Positions 1 to 8,801 of a stretch of DNA of 64,000 bases are shown in pieces (position 1 is the first letter of the stretch; every line of letters begins with the position of its first letter). A program made the translations under genes and the position numbers. Where the stretch lies: assembly GCF_018271975.1 (NCBI RefSeq), contig NZ_JAGUCN010000001.1:1-64000 (forward strand). Direction: 5' to 3'. The notes below the pieces were generated by a model, which saw only the letters and a list, made by a program, of their open reading frames with translations, ran no database searches and was not told the DNA's origin. This DNA comes from Carboxylicivirga mesophila. GTDB lineage: Bacteria > Bacteroidota > Bacteroidia > Bacteroidales > Marinilabiliaceae.

Positions 1-1314
1 GTGTTGGATAATCATTTGATGCAAATCAGTGACGCCGAGGGTACAGTTGTAAGCGAATTTACTGATTTACAAAACCTGCCTGGTCAAATAGAATTACCTG
101 GCGGTGATTATACTGCTGAAGTACTATCGGAGATAACAACTCCCGCATTTGATCAGCCTTTATATGGCGGTACGCAAAACTTCACGGTTACTGATCAAAA
201 TACAACATCATTAAGCCTAACACTTACACAATCAAACTTTGGGGTAAAGGTGGTTTATGCCGATGATTTTAAAACTGTCAACACTAATTATTCGACAGTC
301 ATCAGTAGTGAACATGGCTCCTTAAGTTACAGTGGTTCAGAAACTCGTTTTGGTTATTTTGTAGAAGGACCAATTTCTGTGGTTCTTACCTATACCGATG
401 CTGATGGGATTATTCAAACGGAAGAAAATGTACTGGAAGCGGGTAATCCGTCCATTGCAGCAGGTACCGCATTGACAATAAAATTTCAGACAAGTGAAGA
501 TGCTACCTATACCGGTTATTATGCCCAGGCCTCAAATAAAACAGGTCTTGAGTTAAAGGCTACTTTAGGCGATATCATTTCTGCTGGATATAACGAACGT
601 TCATATGCTGACTTGTGGGAGATCTACAAAGTCTCGGATATAAGAACCGATGGAACTATCTGGGATATGTATTCTGATAATCCAACCGGCCCCGAAACAT
701 ATGTTTACTACCCAGGAGGAGATCAGTGCGGTAACTATTCTGGCGAAGGTGATTGTTACAACCGTGAGCATTCTGTGCCTAAAAGCTGGTTTAATGATGC
801 TGCACCAATGTACACCGACATGGTTCACCTGGTGCCTACCGATGGATATGTCAATAGTAAGCGAAGCAATTATCCTTTTGGAGAAGTAGGAAGTGTTACC
901 TGGACATCGGATAACGGCTGTGTTGTGGGTTCTGCTCGCAACGGTTTGGGATATTCAGGAACTGTATTTGAACCCATCGATGAGTATAAAGGTGATTTTG
1001 CCCGCATCTACTTTTATTTTGTAACGCGTTATGATGATAGAGTGGCCGGATGGAATAGTGTAATGTTTAGCTCTGATGCTTATGGGTTGGACCAATGGGC
1101 TATTACTATGCTTTTGGACTGGAGTGCGAATGATCCGGTGAGTGATAAGGAAAGAGAGCGAAATGAGCACATTCAGGACTTTCAAAACAACCGTAATCCA
1201 TATGTCGATCATCCGGAGTTTATAGATAAAATATGGGGACAGTTGAAGTCAATCCAAAAACTTAAAAGTGGGGTCGCAGTTCAAGCGGCTGAATTAACCT
1301 TATCAGTTAACTAA
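1..1314 (+). CDS. DUF4493 + endonuclease I family secreted nuclease (5' partial)
   Basis: Open from the first base, so the true start and any signal peptide lie outside the window. Residues 1 to about 165 are a DUF4493-like beta domain, closely resembling the N-terminal part of the lipoprotein at 5978-7711 (both carry a TPAFD.P.YGG segment). Residues about 205-410 are an endonuclease I (EndA/NucM-like) domain, with NREHSVPKSWF near residue 254 supplying the catalytic His and HLVPTDGYVNSKRSN near 275-290. Family members are metal-dependent, non-specific secreted or periplasmic nucleases. It ends 24 bp before a TonB-dependent receptor on the same strand, so it probably belongs to one nucleic-acid degradation and uptake operon. 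The GTG at base 1 should not be taken as the start. Confidence 0.9.
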   Translation: MLDNHLMQISDAEGTVVSEFTDLQNLPGQIELPGGDYTAEVLSEITTPAFDQPLYGGTQNFTVTDQNTTSLSLTLTQSNFGVKVVYADDFKTVNTNYSTVISSEHGSLSYSGSETRFGYFVEGPISVVLTYTDADGIIQTEENVLEAGNPSIAAGTALTIKFQTSEDATYTGYYAQASNKTGLELKATLGDIISAGYNERSYADLWEIYKVSDIRTDGTIWDMYSDNPTGPETYVYYPGGDQCGNYSGEGDCYNREHSVPKSWFNDAAPMYTDMVHLVPTDGYVNSKRSNYPFGEVGSVTWTSDNGCVVGSARNGLGYSGTVFEPIDEYKGDFARIYFYFVTRYDDRVAGWNSVMFSSDAYGLDQWAITMLLDWSANDPVSDKERERNEHIQDFQNNRNPYVDHPEFIDKIWGQLKSIQKLKSGVAVQAAELTLSVN

Positions 1315-1338
1315 ATCAGAGAAAAAATCAATCAACTT

Positions 1339-4065
1339 ATGAAGCTACTTTCATTAATAGCTCTATGTTGTATCAGCCTTTCGTTGGCAGCGCAAAATGG
1401 TGGTTTAAAAGGAGTCATCGTTAACGCTGAAACCGGAAATGCTGTACAAGGAGCTACAATCACTCTACAACAAAGTAATGTTTCATGCACGAGTGATCAG
1501 AATGGTGCCTTTGAAATAAAAGGAACAGCTGGTGCAGAAACCTTAATTGTTTCTTCTTCAACTATACAAACCTTCACCCTTGAAGTTCAGGTTCCTTCTT
1601 CCAGCATATTTGATCTGGGCAAGATAAAAGTTGAACCAGCTACTACCTATGTCAATGCTTTCTTTATTGGCGAAGATGAGATTAATATTGAGGATGATAA
1701 CGACCAGGTCATTTCTGGTCTTTTGGTCTCATCTGATGATGTATATCTCAGTAATGTAGGTTTCACATTTAGTCCTATGCGTTTTCGTGTAAGGGGATAT
1801 GACCAGGAATACACTTCAACATTTATCAATGGGGTCAATTTTAATAGTGCCGAGCGTGGACGCTTCTTTTACGGAAGTGTTGGTGGCCTGAATGATGTGG
1901 TTAAAAACAAAGATGTAGTTAATGGGCTTGAAATGGGTTCATTTAGCTTTGGTAATATTGGTGGTGCAACAAATATTAATATGAAGGCACGCAACTATGC
2001 ACGTGGCGGACGTATTAGTGCCAGTTACACCAATCGGTCATACAATTATAGGGTAATTGGCACCTATTCAACCGGATTGATGGATAATGGCTGGGCATTT
2101 ACAGTTTCTGGCTCGCGTCGTTATGCTAAAGAAGGTTACATTGATGGAACATTCTATGATGCCTGGTCTTATATGTTGGCTGTTGAGAAAGTGCTGAATG
2201 ACAGGCACAGTATTTCATTTACAACTTTTGGTGCACCCAGCCAGCGAGGTAGTTCAAGTGCTTCGTTTCAGGAAGTATATGATATAACCGGCGACAACCT
2301 GTACAATCCCAACTGGGGTTATCAGAATGGGAAGAAACGCAATGCACGCGAGACAAAGTCTTATGAACCAGTAGCTATTTTATCGCATGAGTGGAATATT
2401 GGTGAGCAAAGCAAACTGACAACCGGTGTGGCAGCTCGTTACAGTATGTATAAGAAAACAGCACTTAACTGGTACAAAGCTGAAGATCCTCGTCCTGATT
2501 ATTATCGCTACCTGCCAAGTTATCAGGAAAATCCTGAGATAGTGGCGATGTACGATAGCCTTTGGAGGAATGATGTAACGATGCGTCAGATTAACTGGGA
2601 TAGGATGTATGAAGTCAACCGCTTGAACAACAATGAAAATGATAGATATGGAACCGACAAAGGTGCCAGCTATATGGTTGAAGGTAGAAATAACGATTAT
2701 ATGGAGTTTACCTTCAACTCAACATTTTCAACAGCTATCAATGAACGTTTTAAGCTGGTTGGGGGTGTTGAAGCTCGCCGAACCATAGGGATGCACTACA
2801 AAACCGTTGAGGACCTTTTAGGTGGTTCACACTGGTTGGACATTGACCAATTTGCAGAACGTGATTTTAGTGGTGATTCATACAAATTACAGAACGACCT
2901 GAATAACCCTAATCGTAAAGTGACAGAGGACGATACCTTTGGTTACGATTATGAGATGCATGTCACTTCGGCCAATGCCTGGTTTCGCAATGACCATAGC
3001 TTCTCAAACTGGGATGTGTATTATGGAGCAAAACTAACCTATACCGGCTTTTACCGCGAAGGAAATATGCGTAACGGCCGTGCTCCTCTTAATTCATACG
3101 GTAAAGGAAAAGAACATCGGTTTGGTGATATTGCCCTTAAAGCGGGAGGTAAATACAAGCTAAGCGGACGCCATATTCTGGCATTTAATGCGGCTTATGA
3201 AACTCGAGCTCCAGTGCCTTACAATGCCTACTTGTCTCCACGCATTAAAGATAATCAGGTGCCAGGTATGGAAAACGGGATTATTCAATCAGGTGATATT
3301 GGTTATATCATGAATTTGCCACGATTTAAAGGTCGTGTGACAGGGTATTATACATTGCTTGATAACCAGATTGAGATTGATAATTATTATCACGATGCCT
3401 TTCGTACATTTATGAATGTAGCCATGACAGGGATTCAAAAAGAATATCGGGGTGTTGAATTTGGTGCAGAAGCAAAAGTGACGGACCAGATCACATTAAC
3501 TGCTATAGGTAATGTGGGTGATTACCGTTACACTAATCGTCCTGAAGCAACATTTAGTTTTGATAACGGAAGCCAACCAGATATCACTGAAACGATTTAC
3601 TTAAAGAACTTCCATGTGGCTGGTACACCTAGTATTGCCGGAAGTTTAGGTCTGGATTATTTCCATCCAAAAATGTGGTTTTTTAATATCAATGGTAACT
3701 TCTACGATAAAACCTATCTGGATGTGTCACCAACCAGAAGAACCGAAGCTGCTGTTCAGTTCCCAACTGATGGCATGACCGATGAAGAAATTGATGCTAA
3801 ACTGAGAGAGATTACAGAACAGGAAGAGCTGGGAAGTAAATTCACATTAGACCTTTCTTTAGGAAAACTTATCTATTTTGAGAATAATAACAGTCTAAGC
3901 ATTAATGTAATGGTTCAGAATGTGCTGAACAATACTGATATGCGAACAGGTGGTTTTGAACAGGGGCGCTTCGATTTTGAAGAGTATAATGTCAATAAAT
4001 TTCCGCCACGTTATTATTATGCGCAAGGTTTGAACTTCTTTGTAAACCTGGGCTACCGTTTTTAA
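1339..4065 (+). CDS. TonB-dependent outer membrane receptor with carboxypeptidase-like N-terminal domain
   Basis: The 908-residue protein has a signal peptide (about 1-18, cleaved after LAAQ) and a CarboxypepD_reg-like beta-sandwich (about 21-100, starting GGLKGVIVNAETGNAV). A plug domain (about 110-225, with RVRGYDQEYTSTFINGVNFN) and a long 22-strand-type beta barrel follow, ending in an aromatic residue (GYRF), as is usual for outer membrane barrels. It would import a ligand across the outer membrane using TonB/ExbBD energy. It sits between a secreted nuclease and a DUF5689 lipoprotein. No canonical SusD is adjacent, so this is not a standard glycan PUL. The nuclease neighbours suggest oligonucleotides or nucleosides as substrate, which is inference. 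Confidence 0.93.
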   Translation: MKLLSLIALCCISLSLAAQNGGLKGVIVNAETGNAVQGATITLQQSNVSCTSDQNGAFEIKGTAGAETLIVSSSTIQTFTLEVQVPSSSIFDLGKIKVEPATTYVNAFFIGEDEINIEDDNDQVISGLLVSSDDVYLSNVGFTFSPMRFRVRGYDQEYTSTFINGVNFNSAERGRFFYGSVGGLNDVVKNKDVVNGLEMGSFSFGNIGGATNINMKARNYARGGRISASYTNRSYNYRVIGTYSTGLMDNGWAFTVSGSRRYAKEGYIDGTFYDAWSYMLAVEKVLNDRHSISFTTFGAPSQRGSSSASFQEVYDITGDNLYNPNWGYQNGKKRNARETKSYEPVAILSHEWNIGEQSKLTTGVAARYSMYKKTALNWYKAEDPRPDYYRYLPSYQENPEIVAMYDSLWRNDVTMRQINWDRMYEVNRLNNNENDRYGTDKGASYMVEGRNNDYMEFTFNSTFSTAINERFKLVGGVEARRTIGMHYKTVEDLLGGSHWLDIDQFAERDFSGDSYKLQNDLNNPNRKVTEDDTFGYDYEMHVTSANAWFRNDHSFSNWDVYYGAKLTYTGFYREGNMRNGRAPLNSYGKGKEHRFGDIALKAGGKYKLSGRHILAFNAAYETRAPVPYNAYLSPRIKDNQVPGMENGIIQSGDIGYIMNLPRFKGRVTGYYTLLDNQIEIDNYYHDAFRTFMNVAMTGIQKEYRGVEFGAEAKVTDQITLTAIGNVGDYRYTNRPEATFSFDNGSQPDITETIYLKNFHVAGTPSIAGSLGLDYFHPKMWFFNINGNFYDKTYLDVSPTRRTEAAVQFPTDGMTDEEIDAKLREITEQEELGSKFTLDLSLGKLIYFENNNSLSINVMVQNVLNNTDMRTGGFEQGRFDFEEYNVNKFPPRYYYAQGLNFFVNLGYRF

Positions 4066-4098
4066 TATATCCAAATCAGAACAAGAAAATACAAACAT

Positions 4099-5946
4099 AT
4101 GAAACTTAGAAATTATAGCTTATTCGCATTAGCACTGATGCTGGCAGTGTTTACAGGGTGTGATGAAAGGGATTATGATGTGCCTCCAATTACAGCTCCG
4201 GAATATAATGGGCAAGCAACTCATACAATAAAACAATTTAAAGAGCAGTTTACAGGCGACTACCAGGAAATTGATTTTCATGTAGTGATAAGTGGTATTG
4301 TTACAGCTAACGATGAGTCGGGTAATCTGTATAAGAAAATGATTATACAGGATGATGAACAAGCCATTGAATTATCAATTGACAAAAACAGTATCTATAA
4401 CACCTTTCGTGTTGGGCAAAAAGTGTTTGTTGAATGTGAAGGTTTATATACTGGTAAATATGGCGATAAGCAATTGATTGGTTATAAATACCAGAGCAAT
4501 GGTGAATGGACAGTTGGACGCATGCCGGCCGAAATATTTGAGCGTCATGTCTTCAGACACGATTTTCCGGGTGACAAGCCACTACCTCAGTTGGTGAATA
4601 TTGCGGATCTGGAGAATACCATGAAAGATAAATTGGTGACTTTCGAGAATGTTAAGTTTTCACAAGGAGGGCAAGTAACTTTTGCTGATGAATCTCAAAA
4701 CTCAACATCACGAACAATTGTTGATGCAGATGGCAAACAAATAATAGCCTACACCAGTAAGTATGCCAATTTTGCCAACAAGACTTTGCCAGTAGGGTGG
4801 GGTAGTTTAACTGGTATCATGTCAAACTATCGTGGAACCTGGCAGCTGGTCATTCGTGATACACTGGATATCGGCACATTTGTGGACGATGGAACAACTC
4901 CTACGCCCGATCCGGATACACCGGTTACCACTGTTGATGAAGATTTTGAAAGTGCTGCAGATTATGATGTGGCATCTATTAATGGTTGGTCGGTAGTTAA
5001 GGTATTGGGCGACCGCGACTGGCAGATTAGAACCTTCTCAGAAAATAATTATGCACAGGCATCGGCGCATAATGGTACAGCAGACGATTATGAATACTGG
5101 TTATTGACGCCTCCAATTGATTTTGATAACGCCACAAACAAGACGATGTCGTTTGAAACGGCAAAAGCTTATTGGAATGCTACATCTTCATTGGAAGTTT
5201 ACATATTGGATAGTAAAGAGGTTGTGAATGCTAACAAGACCAAACTAGAAGTTACTGTAGCTCAGGAAGGCGATAGTGATAATGCATTTATTCCAAGTGG
5301 AGACGTTGATTTGTCAGCTCAAACTGGCATCAAATACATAGGCTTTAAATACGTGGCTAAAGGCGGAGCCAACAACTCAACTACGTTCCGCATCGATAAC
5401 TTCAAATTTGGTGTAGAGTCAACACCGGTTGAAGACCCTGATCCTGTTACAACCATTAGTGAAGACTTTGAAAGTGGTACTGATTATGGTTCGGCAGCCA
5501 TTAATAACTGGACAGTGGCCAAGGTGCAAGGCGACCGCGATTGGCAAATCCGTACCTATAATGATAATAACTATGCACAAGCTTCGGCTCACAATGGTGC
5601 GGCCGCAGATTATGAATATTGGTTAATCACCCCAGCCATTGATATGGATAATGCAACGAACAAAACCATGTCGTTTGAAACAGCTAAAGCTTATTGGAAA
5701 AGTACCTCATCATTAGAAGTATTTGTAATGGATAGTGCTGACCCGGCAACGGCTACAGTTGAAAAAGTAACTGCAAAAATAGCAGAAGAAAATGATGCGG
5801 ATAACACCTATTACCCATCAGGAGATGTGGACTTAGCGGCACAAACAGGGATTAAATACATCGGTTTTAAGTATGTGGCCAAAGGAGGTGCGGGTAACTC
5901 TACCACGTTTAGGATTGACAATTTTAAGTTTGGAGTAACCGAATAA
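4099..5946 (+). CDS. DUF5689 surface lipoprotein with two choice-of-anchor J-type modules
   Basis: A lipoprotein of 615 residues with a lipobox ending VFTGC21. Residues about 35-255 match DUF5689, an OB-fold-like domain common in Bacteroidota surface proteins beside TonB receptors. A Thr/Pro/Asp linker (about 266-278) leads to two near-identical modules (about 279-440 and 453-614) of the choice-of-anchor J / cleaved-adhesin type, each with DFES, GDRDWQIRT, YEYWL, SFETAKAYW and FRIDNFKFGV blocks. A related third module is in the next gene. It follows the TonB receptor by 33 bp and is followed by another lipoprotein after 31 bp. It probably binds substrate at the cell surface; the ligand is unknown. 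Confidence 0.88.
   Translation: MKLRNYSLFALALMLAVFTGCDERDYDVPPITAPEYNGQATHTIKQFKEQFTGDYQEIDFHVVISGIVTANDESGNLYKKMIIQDDEQAIELSIDKNSIYNTFRVGQKVFVECEGLYTGKYGDKQLIGYKYQSNGEWTVGRMPAEIFERHVFRHDFPGDKPLPQLVNIADLENTMKDKLVTFENVKFSQGGQVTFADESQNSTSRTIVDADGKQIIAYTSKYANFANKTLPVGWGSLTGIMSNYRGTWQLVIRDTLDIGTFVDDGTTPTPDPDTPVTTVDEDFESAADYDVASINGWSVVKVLGDRDWQIRTFSENNYAQASAHNGTADDYEYWLLTPPIDFDNATNKTMSFETAKAYWNATSSLEVYILDSKEVVNANKTKLEVTVAQEGDSDNAFIPSGDVDLSAQTGIKYIGFKYVAKGGANNSTTFRIDNFKFGVESTPVEDPDPVTTISEDFESGTDYGSAAINNWTVAKVQGDRDWQIRTYNDNNYAQASAHNGAAADYEYWLITPAIDMDNATNKTMSFETAKAYWKSTSSLEVFVMDSADPATATVEKVTAKIAEENDADNTYYPSGDVDLAAQTGIKYIGFKYVAKGGAGNSTTFRIDNFKFGVTE
4933..5940 (+). repeat. Tandem intragenic duplication (two units of about 486 bp)
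   Basis: Unit 1 spans about 4933-5418 and unit 2 about 5455-5940, separated by a 36-bp linker coding for Pro/Asp/Val. The units encode the two beta modules of the DUF5689 lipoprotein and stay alike at DNA level (for example GGCGACCGCGA near 5008 and 5530). A diverged third copy lies in the next gene at about 6724-7196. The pattern suggests module duplication inside the cluster. Confidence 0.85.
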
Positions 5947-5977
5947 CTAAAAACATTTTAACTAACAATTAGACCTA

Positions 5978-7711
5978 ATGAAAATGAAAACAAAATTGCT
6001 CATGATGGCACTGGGCCTGGCGGTGTTATCGAGCTGTTCAAACATCAAGGAAGATGTATCTGAAACAGGAACACTGGAAATTAAGTGCGGATATAATTCT
6101 GCGGTCACTCTGAAATCAACAGCTGCTGTTGATCCAAATAGTTTTGTTGCGAAAATTATAAATGGACAGGATGCAGTAGTGAAGGAATACAATCCCGTAT
6201 CAAGTGCTCCAGACCAAATTGAGCTGATGGCAGGGTCTTACACTGTTGAAGCCTATTCAGAAGAGTTTACCACACCAGCATTTGATAAACCTGTGTATGG
6301 AGGTAGTGTATTGGTAGATGTGGTACCAGGTCAGAACAGAGCAGCCGCCATTAATTGTACGCAAACCAATGCAGGTGTTAAGTTCTTATGGACAGATGAA
6401 TTTAAAGCCTCTTTTTCGGAGTATGCAGCAAAGGTAACAATAGCTGATGCATCATTGGATTATCCTAAAACAGAAACCAGAACAGGTTATTTTGCAGCAG
6501 GTGATGTAACAATTGATATTACCATTGGAACTGCGCCAAATGCTGCAACATTCTCAAAGACCATTACACTTAATGCACGTGAATTAGTAACAATTAAACC
6601 AGTGGCATCGGATGCAGGTTCGGGCACTTTAACTGTTACAATTACTGTTGATACTGATGTGACAGAGCGTGAAGAGGTATTTGTGATTGGTACTGGTGGG
6701 GGAACAACTGCACCAGTAGGTGAGTTGACTGAGGATTGGTCAACTGGTACTGATTTGGGTAGTGCAGCCATTAATGGTTGGACTGTATATAATAGGGATA
6801 ACGGAGCCGATCGTGCCTGGGTAACCAAAGTTTATAATTCTGAAACATATGCTCAGATGTCTGGCTATCAGGGTTCAGCAGGTGAATATGAATCATGGTT
6901 AATATCTCCGGCGATTGATGTAACAGCTGCAACCTATAAAAACTTAAAGTTTGAAACTGCCAAAGCTTATTGGGGTGCTTCAACTACATTGGAGGTGTTT
7001 ATAATGGATGGAGCAGATCCAAGTACAGCTAATAAGGAGGTGTTAACAGCAACTTTGGCACAAGAATCAGACGCAAATCATGCCTGGATTCCTTCTGGAA
7101 CAATTGATTTATCAAGCTATTCAGGAACACAGTATATTGCCTTTAAATATGTTGGTGCGGCTACTACTTTCCGTATGGATAATTTCCATTTTGGATTTAA
7201 CCCAGATGGTTCAGGTGATACTGGTGGCGATACAGGTGGTGACACTGGTGGTTCTACAGGTTCAGAAGTCTTAGTTGAAGATTTTGCTACGGCATCCGGA
7301 GGAACAGCTGTAGATGCGAGTGGTACGATTTGGGATGGAGGAGTTAATTTTACTTCCACCGATAGAGTTTATCATGCGGCTGGTAGTGTTAAGCTTGGCT
7401 CAAGTTCAAGTCCGGGGTCAATGGTAACAAAAGCGTTGGATCTATCTGGGAATGGTGGTGCTTTTACTGTTTCGTTTAAAATACGTGGGTGGTACACCGA
7501 AGATAACTCTGTAATTATCGAAGTTGGTGGTGAAGAGAAAACAGTAGCATTTACCAGTACTGGTAAAACAGGAGAAATGGTTGATGCATCTGTAGATTTT
7601 ACCGGTGGTCAGGCTAATTCGGTTATTACTGTTAAAACAACTACGCGTGAGTACAATGGAAATCCTGTAACTCAGCGAGTGTTTATAGATGATTTCAAAG
7701 TAACGCAATAA
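5978..7711 (+). CDS. DUF4493 lipoprotein with choice-of-anchor J module and Gly/Asp/Thr linker
   Basis: The lipobox ends VLSSC20. Residues about 30-235 form a DUF4493-like domain paralogous to the N-terminus of the endonuclease I protein at the window start. Residues about 248-407 repeat the beta module found twice in the preceding lipoprotein (SFETAKAYW-like FETAKAYWG, FRMDNFHFGF). A low-complexity linker with three GDTG units (about 411-427) leads to a C-terminal beta domain (about 430-577). A second in-frame ATG lies 6 bp downstream of the chosen start. No enzymatic motif is seen. A perfect-geometry terminator follows, closing the first transcription unit. Probably a surface binding or scaffold protein for the nuclease/TonB system. 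Confidence 0.85.
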   Translation: MKMKTKLLMMALGLAVLSSCSNIKEDVSETGTLEIKCGYNSAVTLKSTAAVDPNSFVAKIINGQDAVVKEYNPVSSAPDQIELMAGSYTVEAYSEEFTTPAFDKPVYGGSVLVDVVPGQNRAAAINCTQTNAGVKFLWTDEFKASFSEYAAKVTIADASLDYPKTETRTGYFAAGDVTIDITIGTAPNAATFSKTITLNARELVTIKPVASDAGSGTLTVTITVDTDVTEREEVFVIGTGGGTTAPVGELTEDWSTGTDLGSAAINGWTVYNRDNGADRAWVTKVYNSETYAQMSGYQGSAGEYESWLISPAIDVTAATYKNLKFETAKAYWGASTTLEVFIMDGADPSTANKEVLTATLAQESDANHAWIPSGTIDLSSYSGTQYIAFKYVGAATTFRMDNFHFGFNPDGSGDTGGDTGGDTGGSTGSEVLVEDFATASGGTAVDASGTIWDGGVNFTSTDRVYHAAGSVKLGSSSSPGSMVTKALDLSGNGGAFTVSFKIRGWYTEDNSVIIEVGGEEKTVAFTSTGKTGEMVDASVDFTGGQANSVITVKTTTREYNGNPVTQRVFIDDFKVTQ

Positions 7712-7728
7712 TTATTCATTTATATCCT

Positions 7729-7763
7729 AAAGAGGTAATCCAGAATTTTGGGTTGCCTCTTTT
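7729..7763 (+). terminator. Rho-independent terminator after the DUF4493 lipoprotein gene
   Basis: AAAGAGG at 7729-7735 pairs with CCTCTTT at 7756-7762 and the stem continues inward through TAATCC/GGGTTG with G-U pairs, followed by T residues. It lies only about 15 bp upstream of the next start codon. Confidence 0.85.
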
Positions 7764-7777
7764 AATTATATTATTCA

Positions 7778-8797
7778 ATGAGAGCTAAGTTTATACTTCT
7801 AATACTTTTAGTCCTATACATTGGTGTTAATGCTCAGGACAAGAAATATGCTGTTTATGGTATGGCATTTTACAACGTTGAGAACTTATTCGATACGGTT
7901 AATTCTGATGATACCAATGATGAGGAATTTACACCGGATGGTGGCTATCATTGGAATGAAATGAAGTACGAGAATAAGCTGAAAAATATTTCCACTGTCC
8001 TCAATCAATTGGGGGGCAAGTATTGTCCGCAGGGACCGGCTGTTGTGGGTTTGGCTGAGGTGGAGAACCGAAAAGTGCTGGAAGATTTGGTGGCTTATGG
8101 CAACTTTGCTGATAAAAATTACCAGATAGTACATGAGGAGTCACCCGATTACCGAGGTATAGATGTGGCATTAATATATAATCCTGCCATATTTACACTT
8201 GAGTCGCATAAAACCTATCCATTTGAATTGGACGAAGATACGAAATACAAGACCCGCGATCAGCTGTTAGTTACAGGGCATATATCTGGTGAAAAAGTGC
8301 ACGTGATTGTTAACCACTGGCCATCGCGCAGAGCCAAATCTATCCGGCGTGAGCAGGCTGCTGCAGTAACTCGTGCAATTGTTGATTCCTTGCTACATGA
8401 TGATGCTTCGGCCAAAATATTTGTTATGGGTGATTTTAACGATGATCCGACCAATAACAGCATTAAAAAGGTGCTCAAAGGCAAACGAAAAAAGTCAGAA
8501 GTCCAGAACGATGAGATGTATAATCCATATTGGGATTTCTATGCGCAGGGAATAGGAACTCTGGGCTACAAAGGAAGCTGGAGCCTATTTGACCAGATCT
8601 TGATGAGCAAAGGCCTTATCGATGCTGATAAAAAGAAACTATTTTATTGGAAGTCGGAAATTTTTAATAAGGCTTTTCTGATTAATCAGGAAGGTCAGTT
8701 TAAAGGGTACCCTAAACGAACACACTCCAAAGGTATCTATCTGAACGGTTATAGTGACCACTTGCCGGTAATTACCTACATTGCTAAAGAACTATAA
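7778..8797 (+). CDS. Secreted endonuclease/exonuclease/phosphatase (EEP) family protein
   Basis: The 339-residue protein has an N-terminal signal peptide (about 1-19, VNAQ/D). The EEP fold is shown by FYNVENLFD (about 30-38, metal-binding Asn/Glu), GLAEVENR (about 91-98), NHWPSRR (about 174-180), GDFNDDPT (about 215-222) and the C-terminal SDHLPV (about 328-333, catalytic Asp-His). Members hydrolyse phosphodiester bonds in DNA, RNA or other phosphate esters. Specificity cannot be read here, but the position between a TonB/lipoprotein cluster and another nuclease suggests extracellular nucleic-acid breakdown. It is probably co-transcribed with the next gene (4-bp gap). The start ATG lies 14 bp after a terminator, leaving little room for an independent promoter. 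Confidence 0.92.
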   Translation: MRAKFILLILLVLYIGVNAQDKKYAVYGMAFYNVENLFDTVNSDDTNDEEFTPDGGYHWNEMKYENKLKNISTVLNQLGGKYCPQGPAVVGLAEVENRKVLEDLVAYGNFADKNYQIVHEESPDYRGIDVALIYNPAIFTLESHKTYPFELDEDTKYKTRDQLLVTGHISGEKVHVIVNHWPSRRAKSIRREQAAAVTRAIVDSLLHDDASAKIFVMGDFNDDPTNNSIKKVLKGKRKKSEVQNDEMYNPYWDFYAQGIGTLGYKGSWSLFDQILMSKGLIDADKKKLFYWKSEIFNKAFLINQEGQFKGYPKRTHSKGIYLNGYSDHLPVITYIAKEL

Positions 8798-8801
8798 GCA
8801 C

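Noticed and set aside
6487-6828. 113-codon minus-strand frame inside the DUF4493 gene
   Set aside because: Antisense shadow of a well-supported gene, with no independent signals.
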